In this document: positions 48,401-58,442 of the stretch, one piece after another
Layout of the letters: every line of letters starts with the position of its first letter
Position numbering within the stretch: position 1 is the first letter of the stretch
Assembly: GCF_028401385.1 (NCBI RefSeq)
Contig: NZ_JAQOMR010000001.1
Location: forward strand, 684,501 to 748,500
Origin: Marinicella algicola
GTDB taxonomy: Bacteria > Pseudomonadota > Gammaproteobacteria > Xanthomonadales > Marinicellaceae
DNA: 64,000 nt
Direction of reading: 5' to 3'
Notes under the pieces: generated by a model
What the model saw: the letters and a program-made list of their open reading frames with translations, nothing else
Told to the model about the DNA's origin: nothing
The model's database searches: none
Program-made: the position numbers and the translations under genes

Positions 48401-51005
48401 GTTGGCGATGCGGCAATCAGCAGCGGTGCCACGCTTGCGGTCAATCGCAGTGATGTCTGGACCTATGACGGCATGATCAGCGGTGCGGGTGCCTTCTCTC
48501 AGAGCCGGATTCAAAAGTTCATGATGGGAAACAATATCGTGCGAGGCGTCTGGTCATCACCCTGATGCTGGCGATGTTGACCCATGCTGTGGCGCTTGCG
48601 ATGGACTTTTCCCAATCTTTGGCCAACCGACGGCATCGTCCGAACCAGCCGAAGGTGCGCTCCACCACCCATCGGCGGGGCAGAACCTCAAAGCCTTTCG
48701 CTATGTCGGAGCGCTTGATGATTTCAAGGTTCCATTGGCCGCATCCGCGCAGCGCTTTTCGCAACTTCTGCCCGGCATAGCCGCCATCTGCGAAGACATG
48801 GCGCAACCAGGGGAAACGGTAGCGGATGGCTTTCAGGACATCGGGCGCACCGTCGCGGTCCTGGATATCGGCAGCATGGACAAGCACGAACAGCATCAGC
48901 CCGATCGTATCGGTGATGATGTGGCGCTTGCGGCCCTTGATCTTCTTGCCGGCGTCGTAGCCCGAAACCCCGCCGCTTTCGGTGGTCTTGACACTCTGGC
49001 TGTCGATGACACCGGCTGTGGGCGAGGCCTCGCGCCCCTCCAGTTCGCGCGTAGCGCAGACGAGCAGATGATTGATGGTCTGCCAAAGGCCGATGTCGCG
49101 CCAGCCATAGAAATAGCCTCGCACCGTGGAGACCGGAGGGAAGTCCTTCGGCAGAGCCCGCCATTGACTGCCGCTGCCCGCAATATAAAGGATCGCGTTC
49201 ACCACTTCCCTCATATTCGTTTTCCGTGGCCGCCCGCCGGGCTTGGCCAGCGGTATCAGTGGAGCAATTACAGCCCACTCACGGTCCGTCAAATCGGTTG
49301 GATAGCGAAGGCGATCCCGGTTATGCTGCAGGCGGGTGATATCATTCCAGGGCATGCGATCCTCCACGTTCTTGGCAGAGGTGGTTGAATCACATCCTTC
49401 TGATATCACTCAACAACTTTTAAATCGGGCTCTCAGGATGGCACGGGCCGCACAATCCTGACGGCTGACAATAGTGCGTTTGCCGGTCGCTCCTCGGTGA
49501 CCAGAGGTACGCTGGAGGTCAACGGCACACTTGGTGGTATGATGGCCGTAGACGATGGTGCGCTGCTGACCGGTCTCGGCACTGTTGGTGAAACGTCGAT
49601 TGCCGCTGGAGGTGTGATGGCGCCGGGAACCGCAGCAGGCGGCTTCGGTGGCGTTATGAGGGTAAATGGCAACCTCACAAATGCCGGCCTGATCACGCTT
49701 CAAAACGGACGGAACGGTGATGGTCTGGTGATTTCCGGCCATTACGCGGGAACCGGAGGGCTGGCCGTTGATACCGATTTCAGCCGTGCCTTATCCGATG
49801 TTTTGACGGTCAACGGCTCTATTCTCGGCGGTCAAACGCTGATCACCGTGAACAATATCACATCCGGAAATGTGCTCGGCGACGATGTGCTTGTTGTTGA
49901 TGTCGGCGGCACCAGCGCGGCGGATGATTTTGCCCTTGCCAATGGCCCGATCGGTAGCGGTGCCTTTCTGTATGATCTGGCGCAGAAATCCAATGATTTC
50001 TATCTGGCGACAGATGGCACGTATCAGCCTGCTGTTCCGGTTTACGAATCCTACCCGCAGATCCTCATGGCGCTTGGCCGGTTGCCGACCCTGCGCCAGC
50101 GCGTTGGCGAGCGTGGGGTCTATGACGACAAGACCTGGCGCGTTTCCGAAGGTGGAGACACGGCGAAGGTGGATGCGTTGTGGACCCGCATTGATGGCAC
50201 GCATGATCATTTTGCCCCAGATACAGCGGCCACGAAATATCAAACGGATTTCGGTCACTGGTCTGTGAATACCGGTCTGGACGGTCTGTTTTATGATGGC
50301 AGCAGCGGCCAGCTGATTGGTGGCGTTTACGCCAAATATGCCAATGGCTTTGCCAAAACCACGTCGGACTATGGTGATGGCAAAACATCCGTCGATGGCT
50401 ATGGGCTGGGTGCCACGCTGACCTGGTATGGCGAAAACGGCTTTTATGCCGATGGTCAGGCCCAGTTCCTGTGGTCGGAAAGTGATCTGACGAGCAATTC
50501 GCTTGGCTCGCTTGTCGACAACAATAATGGCACGGGCTTTTCGACCTCGCTTGAGGTCGGCCAGGGGTTTGCGCTGAATGATAAAGTCTCGCTGACGCCA
50601 CAGGCACAGCTGATCTATACCAAGACATCATTTGATGACTTTACCGGCTATTACGGTGAACGTGTTTCGCTCGGCAATGACGATAGCCTGCGCTTACGCC
50701 TTGGTCTTTCCGCCGAAAACAAAACGGGTTGGACCGATGATGCGGGGCAAGGCCGGTCGGCGGGGATCTACACCATCGCCAATGTCCATCATGAGTTCCT
50801 TGATGGCACCGGCGTCAACATCAGCGGTGTGACGCTCGATAGTGACATGCAGGGCTGGTATGGCGAGGTTGGTCTGGGTGGTACCTATTCATGGGCCAAT
50901 GGAAAATATGCCACCTATGGCGAGCTTTCCGGCCTTGCCGGAATCGGAGATACGCAAGGCAACTACAGTATTGGTGGTAAGCTCGGACTCATGATGCGCT
51001 GGTGA
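45499..51005 (+). CDS. Autotransporter adhesin-like protein, interrupted by IS5 copy B
   Basis: Without the IS, one target copy and two short homopolymers, this is 1524 residues. The signal peptide is LTLTVSAASLSFILALVPIT, cleaved near AAAS. The passenger first carries short beta-helix repeats of the type SSFSGNSAAAGGALINTGTS, then PATR units (GTNTYTGATTITDSATLAL). The last 280 residues form the type Va beta-barrel, from VDALWTRIDGTHDHFAPD to GGKLGLMMRW with a C-terminal aromatic residue. It should expose the passenger on the cell surface. The IS at 48502-49432 splits the passenger from the barrel, so no complete protein is made. Frames break near 46772 (T run) and 48290 (G run). ATG at 45481 is an alternative start. 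Confidence 0.85.
47313..48500 (+). repeat. 498-bp tandem repeat in the autotransporter passenger
   Basis: The segment from 47313 recurs nearly base for base from 47811, a period of 498 bases or 166 residues. A shortened third unit from about 48305 keeps only the LTADNTYTGG...LQLGNGGTSGAIVG part. Each unit has two PATR cores (LTGTNTYTG and LLGNNTYTGDTQVLAGTLQL). The near identity of the first two units points to recent duplication or gene conversion. Confidence 0.85.
48502..49432 (-). mobile_element. IS5-family (IS427-like) insertion sequence, copy B
   Basis: A 931-bp element with ends GAGCCGGATTCAAAAGTT and AACTTTTAAATCGGGCTC. The flanks are TCA on each side, a three-base target duplication of the TNA type used by IS427-like elements. 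Removing the IS and one TCA restores the passenger sequence FSQDGTGRTILTADN, which also occurs in the upstream repeat unit. The insertion is therefore recent and disrupts the autotransporter. Confidence 0.92.
48519..49409 (-). CDS. IS5-family transposase, copy B (intact)
   Basis: A 296-residue DDE transposase in a single frame. The N-terminal DUF4096-like domain has YPTDLTDREWAVIAPLIPLA and GGRPRKTNMREVVNAILYIA. The catalytic domain holds AGVIDSQSVKTTES (first Asp), VFADGGYAGQKLRKAL (second Asp) and RRWVVERTFGWFGRCRRLAK (Glu). Complete ends and coding sequence suggest it can move. Confidence 0.92.
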   Translation of the reverse strand: MISEGCDSTTSAKNVEDRMPWNDITRLQHNRDRLRYPTDLTDREWAVIAPLIPLAKPGGRPRKTNMREVVNAILYIAGSGSQWRALPKDFPPVSTVRGYFYGWRDIGLWQTINHLLVCATRELEGREASPTAGVIDSQSVKTTESGGVSGYDAGKKIKGRKRHIITDTIGLMLFVLVHAADIQDRDGAPDVLKAIRYRFPWLRHVFADGGYAGQKLRKALRGCGQWNLEIIKRSDIAKGFEVLPRRWVVERTFGWFGRCRRLAKDWEKSIASATAWVNIASIRVMTRRLARYCFPS

Positions 51006-51079
51006 AACACCCGCAGGGCAAACACATGAAGACCAGAAGCCGGACGACACGATTTACCTGATCCCCAATGAGTCCGCGT

Positions 51080-51271
51080 TTACAAGTTTACCCTGTTCTG
51101 GCTTGGGCCTTCCATTGACCGGTTGAAATATCCCTGTGGTGTCAGAGCAGCCCGGCTGGAATGCGGGCGGTGATGGTTGACGACGTGGCGCCATGCCGCC
51201 AACAGATTGTGGGCATGGCGTAAGTTGTCGAATAGGTGCTCGTTTAAGAGGTTCGTCACGCTTCCGGTCAC
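51080..51271 (-). pseudogene. IS3-family OrfB, C-terminal remnant
   Basis: The reverse strand reads LLNEHLFDNLRHAHNLLAAW and then HHRPHSSRAALTPQGYFNRS before a stop. This is the end of an IS3-type OrfB (NEH-F-x-L-x-A...W-RPH-x-L-LTP). It differs from the IS3 remnant at 38180. The rest of 51006-51388 shows no gene. Confidence 0.6.
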
Positions 51272-51388
51272 TGACGTGTAGCCGGCGCTTCAAATGGTCG
51301 TGTTTTGCCGTAAGCTGATGACCCGGCGGGCAAGGCTTGAACGTGAGGAAGCCGTAGTCAATCTGAGCTTCGGGCGCGCCATTTTGCA

Positions 51389-53031
51389 TTAATTGGGACG
51401 GGCAGGTCCGGCAAGGCTCATCTCCCGCGCCGTCTCGGTGGCCTTGTCCGGCAGGCCGGTTGAAACCGGATGACTGGGGTGCTCTGTGTTGTCGGCCGCG
51501 ATTGCGCAAAGCTGGGCAAAATGACTTACCGCGATGTGATGGCCGGCATCCGGAATGACGTGCAGATCGGACGAAGCGAGACCATCTTGCAACCGGCGGA
51601 CCGCCTCAGGCGGGCACATCGTGTCTTGTCCGCCATGGAGAAAGAAGAGGGGTAATTGCAGGTTGACGGCCTCGTTTTCCCAACCCCTTTCGTTGACGGC
51701 GAGATCGGCAACCACGGCGGCTGTCGCCCGTTCACCGATCAGATGGAGCCAGTCGAGCGCCCAGCCCGATTCAATATAGCCGTTGACTGTGGCCAGATCG
51801 ACCGGATTGTCGCGATAGGCATGGCGGTAGGCCCGGGCGGCGAGTTTCGGCGAGCGCGTCAGCATGGCATAGGATCTGACAAGCGCCGTGAGCACGAAGG
51901 GGCGCTGTCTGATCGCGTTTGAAAGCGCTGCCTGTATGCTGCGATCCGTCGTATCGAAAGCCTGCGAAGGCGGATAGGGCGATCCGGCAATTACTATTTT
52001 GTCGGCGAGTTCGGGATAACGGCTCGCGAATTTCACAGCCCAGGACACGCCGGAATTGACTGCCACGCAGGTCACTGGCTCGCCGATGAAGTGCCTGACA
52101 TATTCGGCCAGCGCATCGGTGTAGCGATCCAGAAAGCCGAGGGGATGGGCCCTTGTGGCGCCGGCAACGAAAAACGCGGCACAACAATCCAGCGCAATCC
52201 GTGCTGGCGCAGAATGGCGACCTTTTCTTCGCACAGGATCGTCGGCGAGATCAGCCCGTGAAACAGGATACAGGACCTGCCTCTGCGATCACCGAATTCC
52301 CAGACCGGCAGCTCCTTGCCGGATTCCAGCGCAACGGAGTGAACCAGGACGTCACTGCCGTAGTGGCGGGCGAGCAGCTTGCGTTCGGGCTTTTCGCTGA
52401 CCGGCCGGCTCAGCGTTTCGATAAAATATCCCATCAGCCGGGTGGAGATGAGACGTATCAGCGCCGCCTGACTGGTAACTCCGAACTTCTGAAAGATGAT
52501 CTGCAACTGTTTACGCTTGGTATCATAGGAGGCGTTAAGACGCTCAGCCACCTGTTTGAGATCGAGGCCAGAAAGCAGGCCGGTGACCAACTGATATTCG
52601 CTGTTGGTCAATCCGCTATCGGATGTCATCGCGTCGAAAAACCTTGGCCCCACGCTCAATGCAAGCCAGGCAGCGCCGGACGGTGGATTGTTCCAGTAGC
52701 GGCGCAGTTCGAGCAGGACAACTATGTGATTTGCATGCTCGGAAATAGAGATGCCGTGCTCGTTGACCTCCGGCAACATCAGCCTTGCCGGCCGAAAGTC
52801 GCTGTCTCCGAAATACACGCTCTCGCCTTCCTTATCGAGGAGGCAGCACGGCATGTCAAAGGTTGGCAGCCGGGTGTGGAAGAACTGCTGAACCTCGATC
52901 TGGTGACGGGCGTTCCTGATTGCGGGATCGTCCTCGTCCCAGCCACGCGGCAATGTCGCCGGAGCGAACAGTCTTGGAATTTCGGCGAGCCGGGAAAGAT
53001 GCCGCCTCAGGGATATTCGGGGAGGTCTCAT
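51389..53031 (-). CDS. LuxR-type regulator fused to an alpha/beta hydrolase (one frame break)
   Basis: The repaired length is 547 residues. The N-terminal 130 residues may be a sensor-like domain. The middle carries a LuxR-type DNA-binding domain: GLTNSEYQLVTGLLSGLDLK then QVAERLNASYDTKRKQLQII. The C-terminal 300 residues are an alpha/beta hydrolase with SCILFHGLISP (oxyanion loop), CVAVNSGVSWAVKFASRYPE (nucleophile elbow, NSGVS, Ser at its end), and PDAGHHIAVS (catalytic His). The frame breaks near 52160 (GGG for GGGG). Such fusions may sense a ligand through the hydrolase fold, which may or may not be active. It stands alone. Confidence 0.7.
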
Positions 53032-53237
53032 GCAGCAGACATTTCAGGAAATCGCGAGAAAGATCAATGGTCGACGCTAAAGAAAGGCAAGGTCTATATT
53101 TCAGCTGTTGCCCGAACAGCATGTTGCCCATGACGGTCGCATGTACCAGCGCGCCAGGCATGATGTGGCTCTGTCTCAGATCCCTGGATGAAGGTGAGGG
53201 GTCGCAGTCGTGTTGCCTACAAAGGGTGAGGTCGGGG

Positions 53238-55025
53238 TCATTCCAGCGCAATATAGCGGCGCCAGCTTCCAAGCTCGGTGATGTCTTCAGCACCGTTCTC
53301 TCCGCTCGCCTCGCAAATAAAGCCGCAGACCATTTCGCCGCCTTCAAGCTCGACCTTGCCAAGGCCGAGCGGTGATGGAATGCCGGTGAGGAAAGAGCCG
53401 AGCTTTTGTTCCGGAATGGCCCAGATCTCAAGGGCAATACCATTTTTCTGCTGCGTGACTGTGCGGATCATGCCTGGTCGTTTCACACCGTCATCGGCCA
53501 GCGCGAGAAAACGGTAAAGCGGAGCGGAAACGGTCTCTTCAAGCAGGAATGCACCCCGTTCGGTCAGTTGATGGTTGAGGGGCAGGCCGGAGAGATGTGC
53601 ACCACAGACCGCGATCTTCACAAAACCTGACGGGTAGGGCGCCGCCGCCGAACGTGCAGGACGGTCCCAACCCGTCGCGCCAAGCGTCCGCTCGCCCGCC
53701 ATTTCAAGCGGTGCGGACAATGCAGCGAGAAGTGTATCCTCGCCTGATTTTGCAAGAAGCGTAGCGCTTCCCGGCCGTCCGTCTTCGCGCGCGGCCAACG
53801 GCACGGCGAGACCGCACATATCGAGGAGGTTCACGAAATTGGTGTAAGTGCCGAGATTGGAATTCGGCGTGACGGGGTCGGCCTCAAGATCGGCGCGTGA
53901 GTAAAAGGTTGGGATCGTCGGGACACACAGCGCATCAAGGCCGGCAAGCACCGGCTCGACCGCCCGTGTCAGTTCCTTCAGCCGGTAGAAACCGCGGAAG
54001 GCGTCGGTTGCGCTCAGCGTTTCCGCCTTGCCGATGATTTTGCGGGTGACGGGCAGGACCGTATTGGGATCGGTCTGCATCAGATCTTCGATGACGCTGT
54101 GGCGTTCGGCCACCCAGGCACCCTCGTAAAGCATTTCGGCAATGGCATAAAACGGCGTGAAGTCGATGTGGTGGATGACGTGGCCCGCCTGTTCGAGCAG
54201 GCTGAGTGCATGCTGGAAGGACCGTGCCTGGGCTTCGTCACCGAAGAAACGGATGCTACTTTCGTCCGGTACCCCGATAGCGCGGCCTGCCGGTGCCTCA
54301 AAAAGCTCCGGTGTGGCGATCGTTTTCGAATAGGCGTCGGCCGGATCGAAACCGGCAGCCGCCTGAAACGCAGCGCTGGCATCTTCCACCGTCAGGGCGA
54401 AGATTGAAATCGTTTCGGTGGAGCGGCAGGCCGGAACCACGCCCGAGGCCGACAGCGCGCCGAGCGAGGGTTTCAGCCCGACAATATTGTTGAGTGCTGC
54501 AGGAACGCGGCCGGAGCCTGCGGTATCCGTGCCAAGCGCAAAGGAGACAAGACCGTGGGCGACGGCCACGCCAGAACCGGAGGACGAGCCACCCGGTACG
54601 ATTTCGGGATCAAGCGCGTTGTTTGGAACACCATAGGGCGAGCGCACGCCGACGAGGCCGGTGGCGAACTGGTCGAGGTTTGTCTTGCCGATCACGATTG
54701 CGCCTGCCGCGCGCAATTTGGCGACGGCAAAGGCATCTGTTTTCGGCAAGTATTCCCAGGCCGGGCAGGCCGCGGTGGTGGGCAGGCCGGCGACATCGAT
54801 ATTGTCCTTGACCGCAAAGGGAACACCCCAAAGCGGTTTCTCAGGATCGCAGGCACCCAATGTGCGCGCCTCGGCCTTCACTTCATCTTGATCCCTAAGC
54901 GTGATGAAGATGGCGGGGTCGTTGATTTCTGCGATCCGGTCATAGATCTGGCCGATGATCTGCTCCGGCGTTGTGCCGTCCTGATAGGCCGCGCGCAATC
55001 CCGACAAGGTCAGTGGGGTCGTCAT
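53238..55025 (-). CDS. atzF: Allophanate hydrolase
   Basis: A 595-residue protein that splits allophanate to two CO2 and two NH3. The amidase-signature triad is visible: Lys in WGVPFAVKDNIDVAG (about 75), Ser in GTDTAGSGRVPAAL, and Ser in VPGGSSSGSGVAVAHGLV. A C-terminal domain of about 150 residues (FVKIAVCGAHLSGLPLNHQL to the end GSWRRYIALE) matches AtzF/DUR1-type enzymes and rules out a general amidase. The ATG at 55025 follows GAGGACAGACG; in-frame starts upstream are less likely. It is divergent from the LysR gene and completes the pathway started by biuH. Confidence 0.9.
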   Translation of the reverse strand: MTTPLTLSGLRAAYQDGTTPEQIIGQIYDRIAEINDPAIFITLRDQDEVKAEARTLGACDPEKPLWGVPFAVKDNIDVAGLPTTAACPAWEYLPKTDAFAVAKLRAAGAIVIGKTNLDQFATGLVGVRSPYGVPNNALDPEIVPGGSSSGSGVAVAHGLVSFALGTDTAGSGRVPAALNNIVGLKPSLGALSASGVVPACRSTETISIFALTVEDASAAFQAAAGFDPADAYSKTIATPELFEAPAGRAIGVPDESSIRFFGDEAQARSFQHALSLLEQAGHVIHHIDFTPFYAIAEMLYEGAWVAERHSVIEDLMQTDPNTVLPVTRKIIGKAETLSATDAFRGFYRLKELTRAVEPVLAGLDALCVPTIPTFYSRADLEADPVTPNSNLGTYTNFVNLLDMCGLAVPLAAREDGRPGSATLLAKSGEDTLLAALSAPLEMAGERTLGATGWDRPARSAAAPYPSGFVKIAVCGAHLSGLPLNHQLTERGAFLLEETVSAPLYRFLALADDGVKRPGMIRTVTQQKNGIALEIWAIPEQKLGSFLTGIPSPLGLGKVELEGGEMVCGFICEASGENGAEDITELGSWRRYIALE

Positions 55026-55104
55026 CTCGTCTGTCCTCATGTTGTGCAGACAGTCATTGGCGGTTTTGCGTGAAAACGCTATTGCTATATTTTCACAAAT
55101 CCGA

Positions 55105-55117
55105 TGCAATTTTTGCA
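55105..55117. promoter_or_regulatory. T-N11-A palindrome, likely LysR site
   Basis: TGCAATTTTTGCA is a 13-base near-perfect palindrome with T and A at the ends, which is exactly the T-N11-A consensus of LysR operators. It sits in the 122-base gap between atzF and the LysR gene, 30 bases from the LysR start. Confidence 0.6.
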
Positions 55118-55147
55118 CCGCGTATTTGAAAGAGGTTTTTCGCCGAC

Positions 55148-56047
55148 ATGAAACACCTGCAGGATTTTCGCTATATCGAGGCGGTCATGCGTGCCGGGTC
55201 TATCCGCAAGGCCGCCGATGACATGAACATCACGGCTTCGGCGTTGAACCGGCGTATCCAGCGTTTCGAGGAGGAGTTCGGCTACGAGATTTTCGAAAGA
55301 TTGCCGCGCGGTGTGCGTCTGAACCCCGCCGGAGAGCTCCTCGTGCAGCACTTTCGCACGCAGCTTTCCGAGCTTCGCCGTGTGCAGGGCCAGGTGGCGG
55401 ATCTTACCGGAGAACGGCGCGGTCATGTCACGATAGCCTGTTCGCAGGCACTCAGTCCGTATTTCCTGCCCGCCCGTGTCGCCGCCTATCGGGCCGAGCA
55501 CCCGGGCGTTACCTTTGCCGTCAAGATCCGCGACAGGGCCGCTGCGGAGCAGGACCTGATCACCTTTCAAAGTGATCTCGCTCTGGTGCTGGAACCGGTC
55601 CATATGGTTGACTTCACCGTGCTTTCCGCTGTGCCTCAGGTGGTTCATGCGATCATGCGCGAAGGGCATCCGTTGGCAGGTCAAAGCGAAATCCGGCTGC
55701 GACAATGCCTGGACTTCTGCCATGTTCTGCCGTCTTCGGCCTATGCGGTCCGGCATATGATGGAGCAGGCGCTTGCCGGGGCCTCGCGCAATCTTCAGCC
55801 CGTGATTGAATCGGATTCTTTCGATTTCATGCGTCATTATATCGAGTTTGAGGACGCGCTGAGCTTTCAGATACCGGTGGGGCTCCGTTTCCCCGCAGGC
55901 AGTGGACTGACAAGCCGTCCGATTTCGACCCGCGACTTGCCTGCGGGCTCTTTGCTTTTGGGACAGATGAAGGGCAGAACACTGCCCATTGCTTCGGCGC
56001 GTTTCGCCCAAAGCCTGATATCCGCCATGGAAGAGTTTGCAGACTGA
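55148..56047 (+). CDS. LysR-family regulator
   Basis: A 299-residue protein. The winged helix-turn-helix is MKHLQDFRYIEAVMRAGSIR then KAADDMNITASALNRRIQRF. The C-terminal half is a periplasmic-binding-like effector domain (HVTIACSQALSPYFLPARVA, DLALVLEPVHMVDFTVLSAV). It lies between atzF (divergent) and the BMP importer operon (same strand), so it probably controls both, responding to an intermediate such as biuret or allophanate, or to nitrogen state. Confidence 0.9.
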   Translation: MKHLQDFRYIEAVMRAGSIRKAADDMNITASALNRRIQRFEEEFGYEIFERLPRGVRLNPAGELLVQHFRTQLSELRRVQGQVADLTGERRGHVTIACSQALSPYFLPARVAAYRAEHPGVTFAVKIRDRAAAEQDLITFQSDLALVLEPVHMVDFTVLSAVPQVVHAIMREGHPLAGQSEIRLRQCLDFCHVLPSSAYAVRHMMEQALAGASRNLQPVIESDSFDFMRHYIEFEDALSFQIPVGLRFPAGSGLTSRPISTRDLPAGSLLLGQMKGRTLPIASARFAQSLISAMEEFAD

Positions 56048-56065
56048 CAAGCAACGGTCACGAGT

Positions 56066-56081
56066 GGTGCATTTTTTCACC
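56066..56081. promoter_or_regulatory. Possible second LysR site upstream of the importer operon
   Basis: GGTGCATTTTTTCACC has inverted ends GGTG/CACC and shares TGCA plus a T-run with the palindrome at 55105. It precedes the binding-protein gene by about 115 bases. The spacing is not exactly T-N11-A, so this is a weak call. Confidence 0.35.
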
Positions 56082-56196
56082 GGTCATGGGAAAAAATAGC
56101 AGAAGTCAGAACAGATGAATGTGGATAGGCTTTCCTCAAGCCAAGAAACCGGCAATTGAAAATCGGCACGCCGGTCAGCCAAACTGGAGAGCTTCA

Positions 56197-57317
56197 ATGA
56201 AGAAGATGACAGCATTTTCCCGACGCCGTTTCCTGCAAACCTCGGCTGCGCTGGCGGCAACAACCGCAATGCCGTTTGGCCTGCGTCAGGCCATGGCTGC
56301 TGGCAGCCTCACTGTCGGCTTTATCTATGTCGGTCCGAAAGACGATTACGGCTATAATCAGGCCCATGCTGAAGGCGCAGCTGCCGTCAAGAAAATGGAC
56401 GGCGTGACCGTTGTCGAAGAAGAAAATGTTCCTGAATCCGTCGATGTCGTCAATACGATGGAATCGATGATCAATTTCGACGGTGCGTCGCTCCTGTTCC
56501 CGACCTCTTTCGGCTATTACGCCCCTATGTGAAGGAAACCGCGCCGCGTTATCCCGATGTCCGGTTTGAGCATTGTGGTGGTCTTTGGGCGGAGGGTGAC
56601 CCTGTAAATGCCGGTTCCTATTTCGGTTATATCGGTATGGGGCAGTATCTGAACGGCATCGTTGCCGGCCATATGTCCAAATCGAAAAAGCTCGGATTTG
56701 TTGCCGCCAAGCCGATCCCGCAGGTGCTCAACAACATCAACTCCTTCCTGCTGGGTGCGCGTGCCGTTGATCCGAACATCACCTGTCAGGTGATTTTCAC
56801 CGGAGCATGGTCTTCGCCGGTCAAGGAGGCCGAGGCCACCAATGCGCTGGCCGACCAGGGCGCTGATGTCATCACCTGCCATGTCGACGGGCCGAAAGTG
56901 GTGGTCGAAACGGCGGCGGCGCGCGACTGCTATATCTGCGGCTACCACGCCGACCAGAGCCCGCTCGCGCCCGAGCTTTATCTGACCGGTGCCGAATGGA
57001 ACTGGCCGCATGTCTATACCGAATTCGTCAAGACGACGCTGGCCGGCGGCGACATCCCGAATTTCGTGCGCGGTGGCCTGGCCGAAGGCTTTATCAAGAT
57101 GTCGCCGCTCGGTCCGGCTGTGACCGATGTTGCGGCCAAGCAGTTCAATGCCGTGCGCGATGAAATCCTGCTCGGCGGCTTCGCGGCTATCAAGGGCCCG
57201 CTCAAGGACAATGCAGGTAATGTCATCGCGACCGCCGGACAGTCCTTCCCCGAAACCGATATCGCGCTGGAATCGATGAATTATCTCGTCGAGGGCGTGA
57301 TCGGTTCAACGAACTGA
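56197..57317 (+). CDS. BMP-family ABC binding protein (one frame break)
   Basis: The repaired length is 373 residues. The ATG at 56197 is chosen because the signal peptide then starts MKKMTAFSRRRFLQTSAALA, with a twin-arginine motif (SRRRFLQ) and cleavage after AMA. The mature start SLTVGFIYVGPKDDYGYNQA is the basic membrane protein/Med fold, which binds nucleoside-like ligands. WPHVYTEFVKTTLAGGDIPN is a conserved segment near the end. The frame breaks near 56523 (CCCC for CCCCC). It should bind a purine-, urea- or biuret-like compound for the two permeases downstream. Confidence 0.85.
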
Positions 57318-57323
57318 TCGACC

Positions 57324-58441
57324 ATGACAAGTGCTGACGAAACGTCTGCGGCGGGGCCTGCACCCCGCCGCTCGGCCATCCCCGCCTGGCTGGTCTCGCG
57401 CCTGGAAGCGATGGCGATCCCTGTGTTCGCCCTTTTGGCGGGCAGCCTGCTGTTCTCGCTGTTTCTGCTGACGCAGGGGCAATCTCCGGCCGAGTTTTTC
57501 GCGCTGGTCTGGAAGGCGGGTTTTTCGTCGGCATTTTCGTGGAAGAACACACTTTCACGGGTCAGTCCGCTGCTGATGGCCGCCCTTTGTGTGGCCATTC
57601 CGGCGCGGCTCGGCCTGATGATCATCGGCGGCGAGGGGCAATCGTGCTCGGCGGTCTCGCCGCTGCGGTCGCCGGTGTGGCCTGTGCCGGTCTGCCGCCG
57701 TTGTTTGGCTTTGCGGCCATGATTGCGGCAGCGATCATCGTCGGCGGCGTCTGGATCGGTGCCGTCGGCGCGCTGCGCATCCTGCGCGGGGTCAATGAAA
57801 CGATTGCCTCCTTGCTGATGGCCTATATCGCCACTGCGCTCTTCAATCAGTTGGTCGAAAGCGTCTTTCGCGATCCTTCCAGCCTGAACAAGCCCGCGAC
57901 CTATCCAGTGCCGGATGGCCTGAGGATCGGCAATATGCCCTTCATTGATGCACATTGGGGTGTTGCTTTTGGTGTTATGGCCTGCATAGCCTGCTTTTTC
58001 CTGATTGAGCGCACCACCGTCGGTTTTGCCGCGCGGGTCACCGGTGACAATATCCGCGCTGCGCAGGTTCAGGGCTTTCCTGTGGCGCGTTTGGTGATCG
58101 GTTTTACTGCCCTCGGTGGTGCGCTGGCCGGGCTTGGTGGCTTTTTCGAAGTTTCCGCAATTTATGGTTCGGCCAATGACTCGCTGATCTCCGGGGTTGG
58201 CTATACCGGCATTCTGGTCGCGTTTCTCGCGCGTCATAATCCGTTGGCGATCATTCCTATGGCGATGCTGCTTGGCGGTTTCGAAGCATCAAGCGGTTTG
58301 GTTCAGCGCCGGATGGACCTGCCCGATGCGACGATCCTCGTCTTCGAAGGCACCATTTTTGTGATCGTTCTTCTGAGCGAGACGCTTTACGGGCGCTCGG
58401 GTTCACTCATCCAAAAAGTGTTTGAACGGGGAAGGAACTGA
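57324..58441 (+). CDS. BMP-type ABC permease 1 (one frame break)
   Basis: The repaired length is 372 residues, with eight or nine membrane segments, of the branched-chain/ribose-type permease family that accompanies BMP binding proteins. AIPVFALLAGSLLFSLFLLT opens the membrane part, LGLMIIGGEGQIVLGGLAAA carries the conserved glycine loop, and VGYTGILVAFLARHNPLAII is near the end. The frame breaks at 57642 (CAA for CAAA). It starts seven bases after the binding-protein gene. Confidence 0.85.
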
Positions 58442-58442
58442 G

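Noticed and set aside
47313..48500. CRISPR-like repeat structure
   Set aside because: The units are about 498 bases long, contiguous and coding in phase (166 residues each). They are passenger repeats, not short repeats with spacers. No CRISPR array was seen anywhere in the window.
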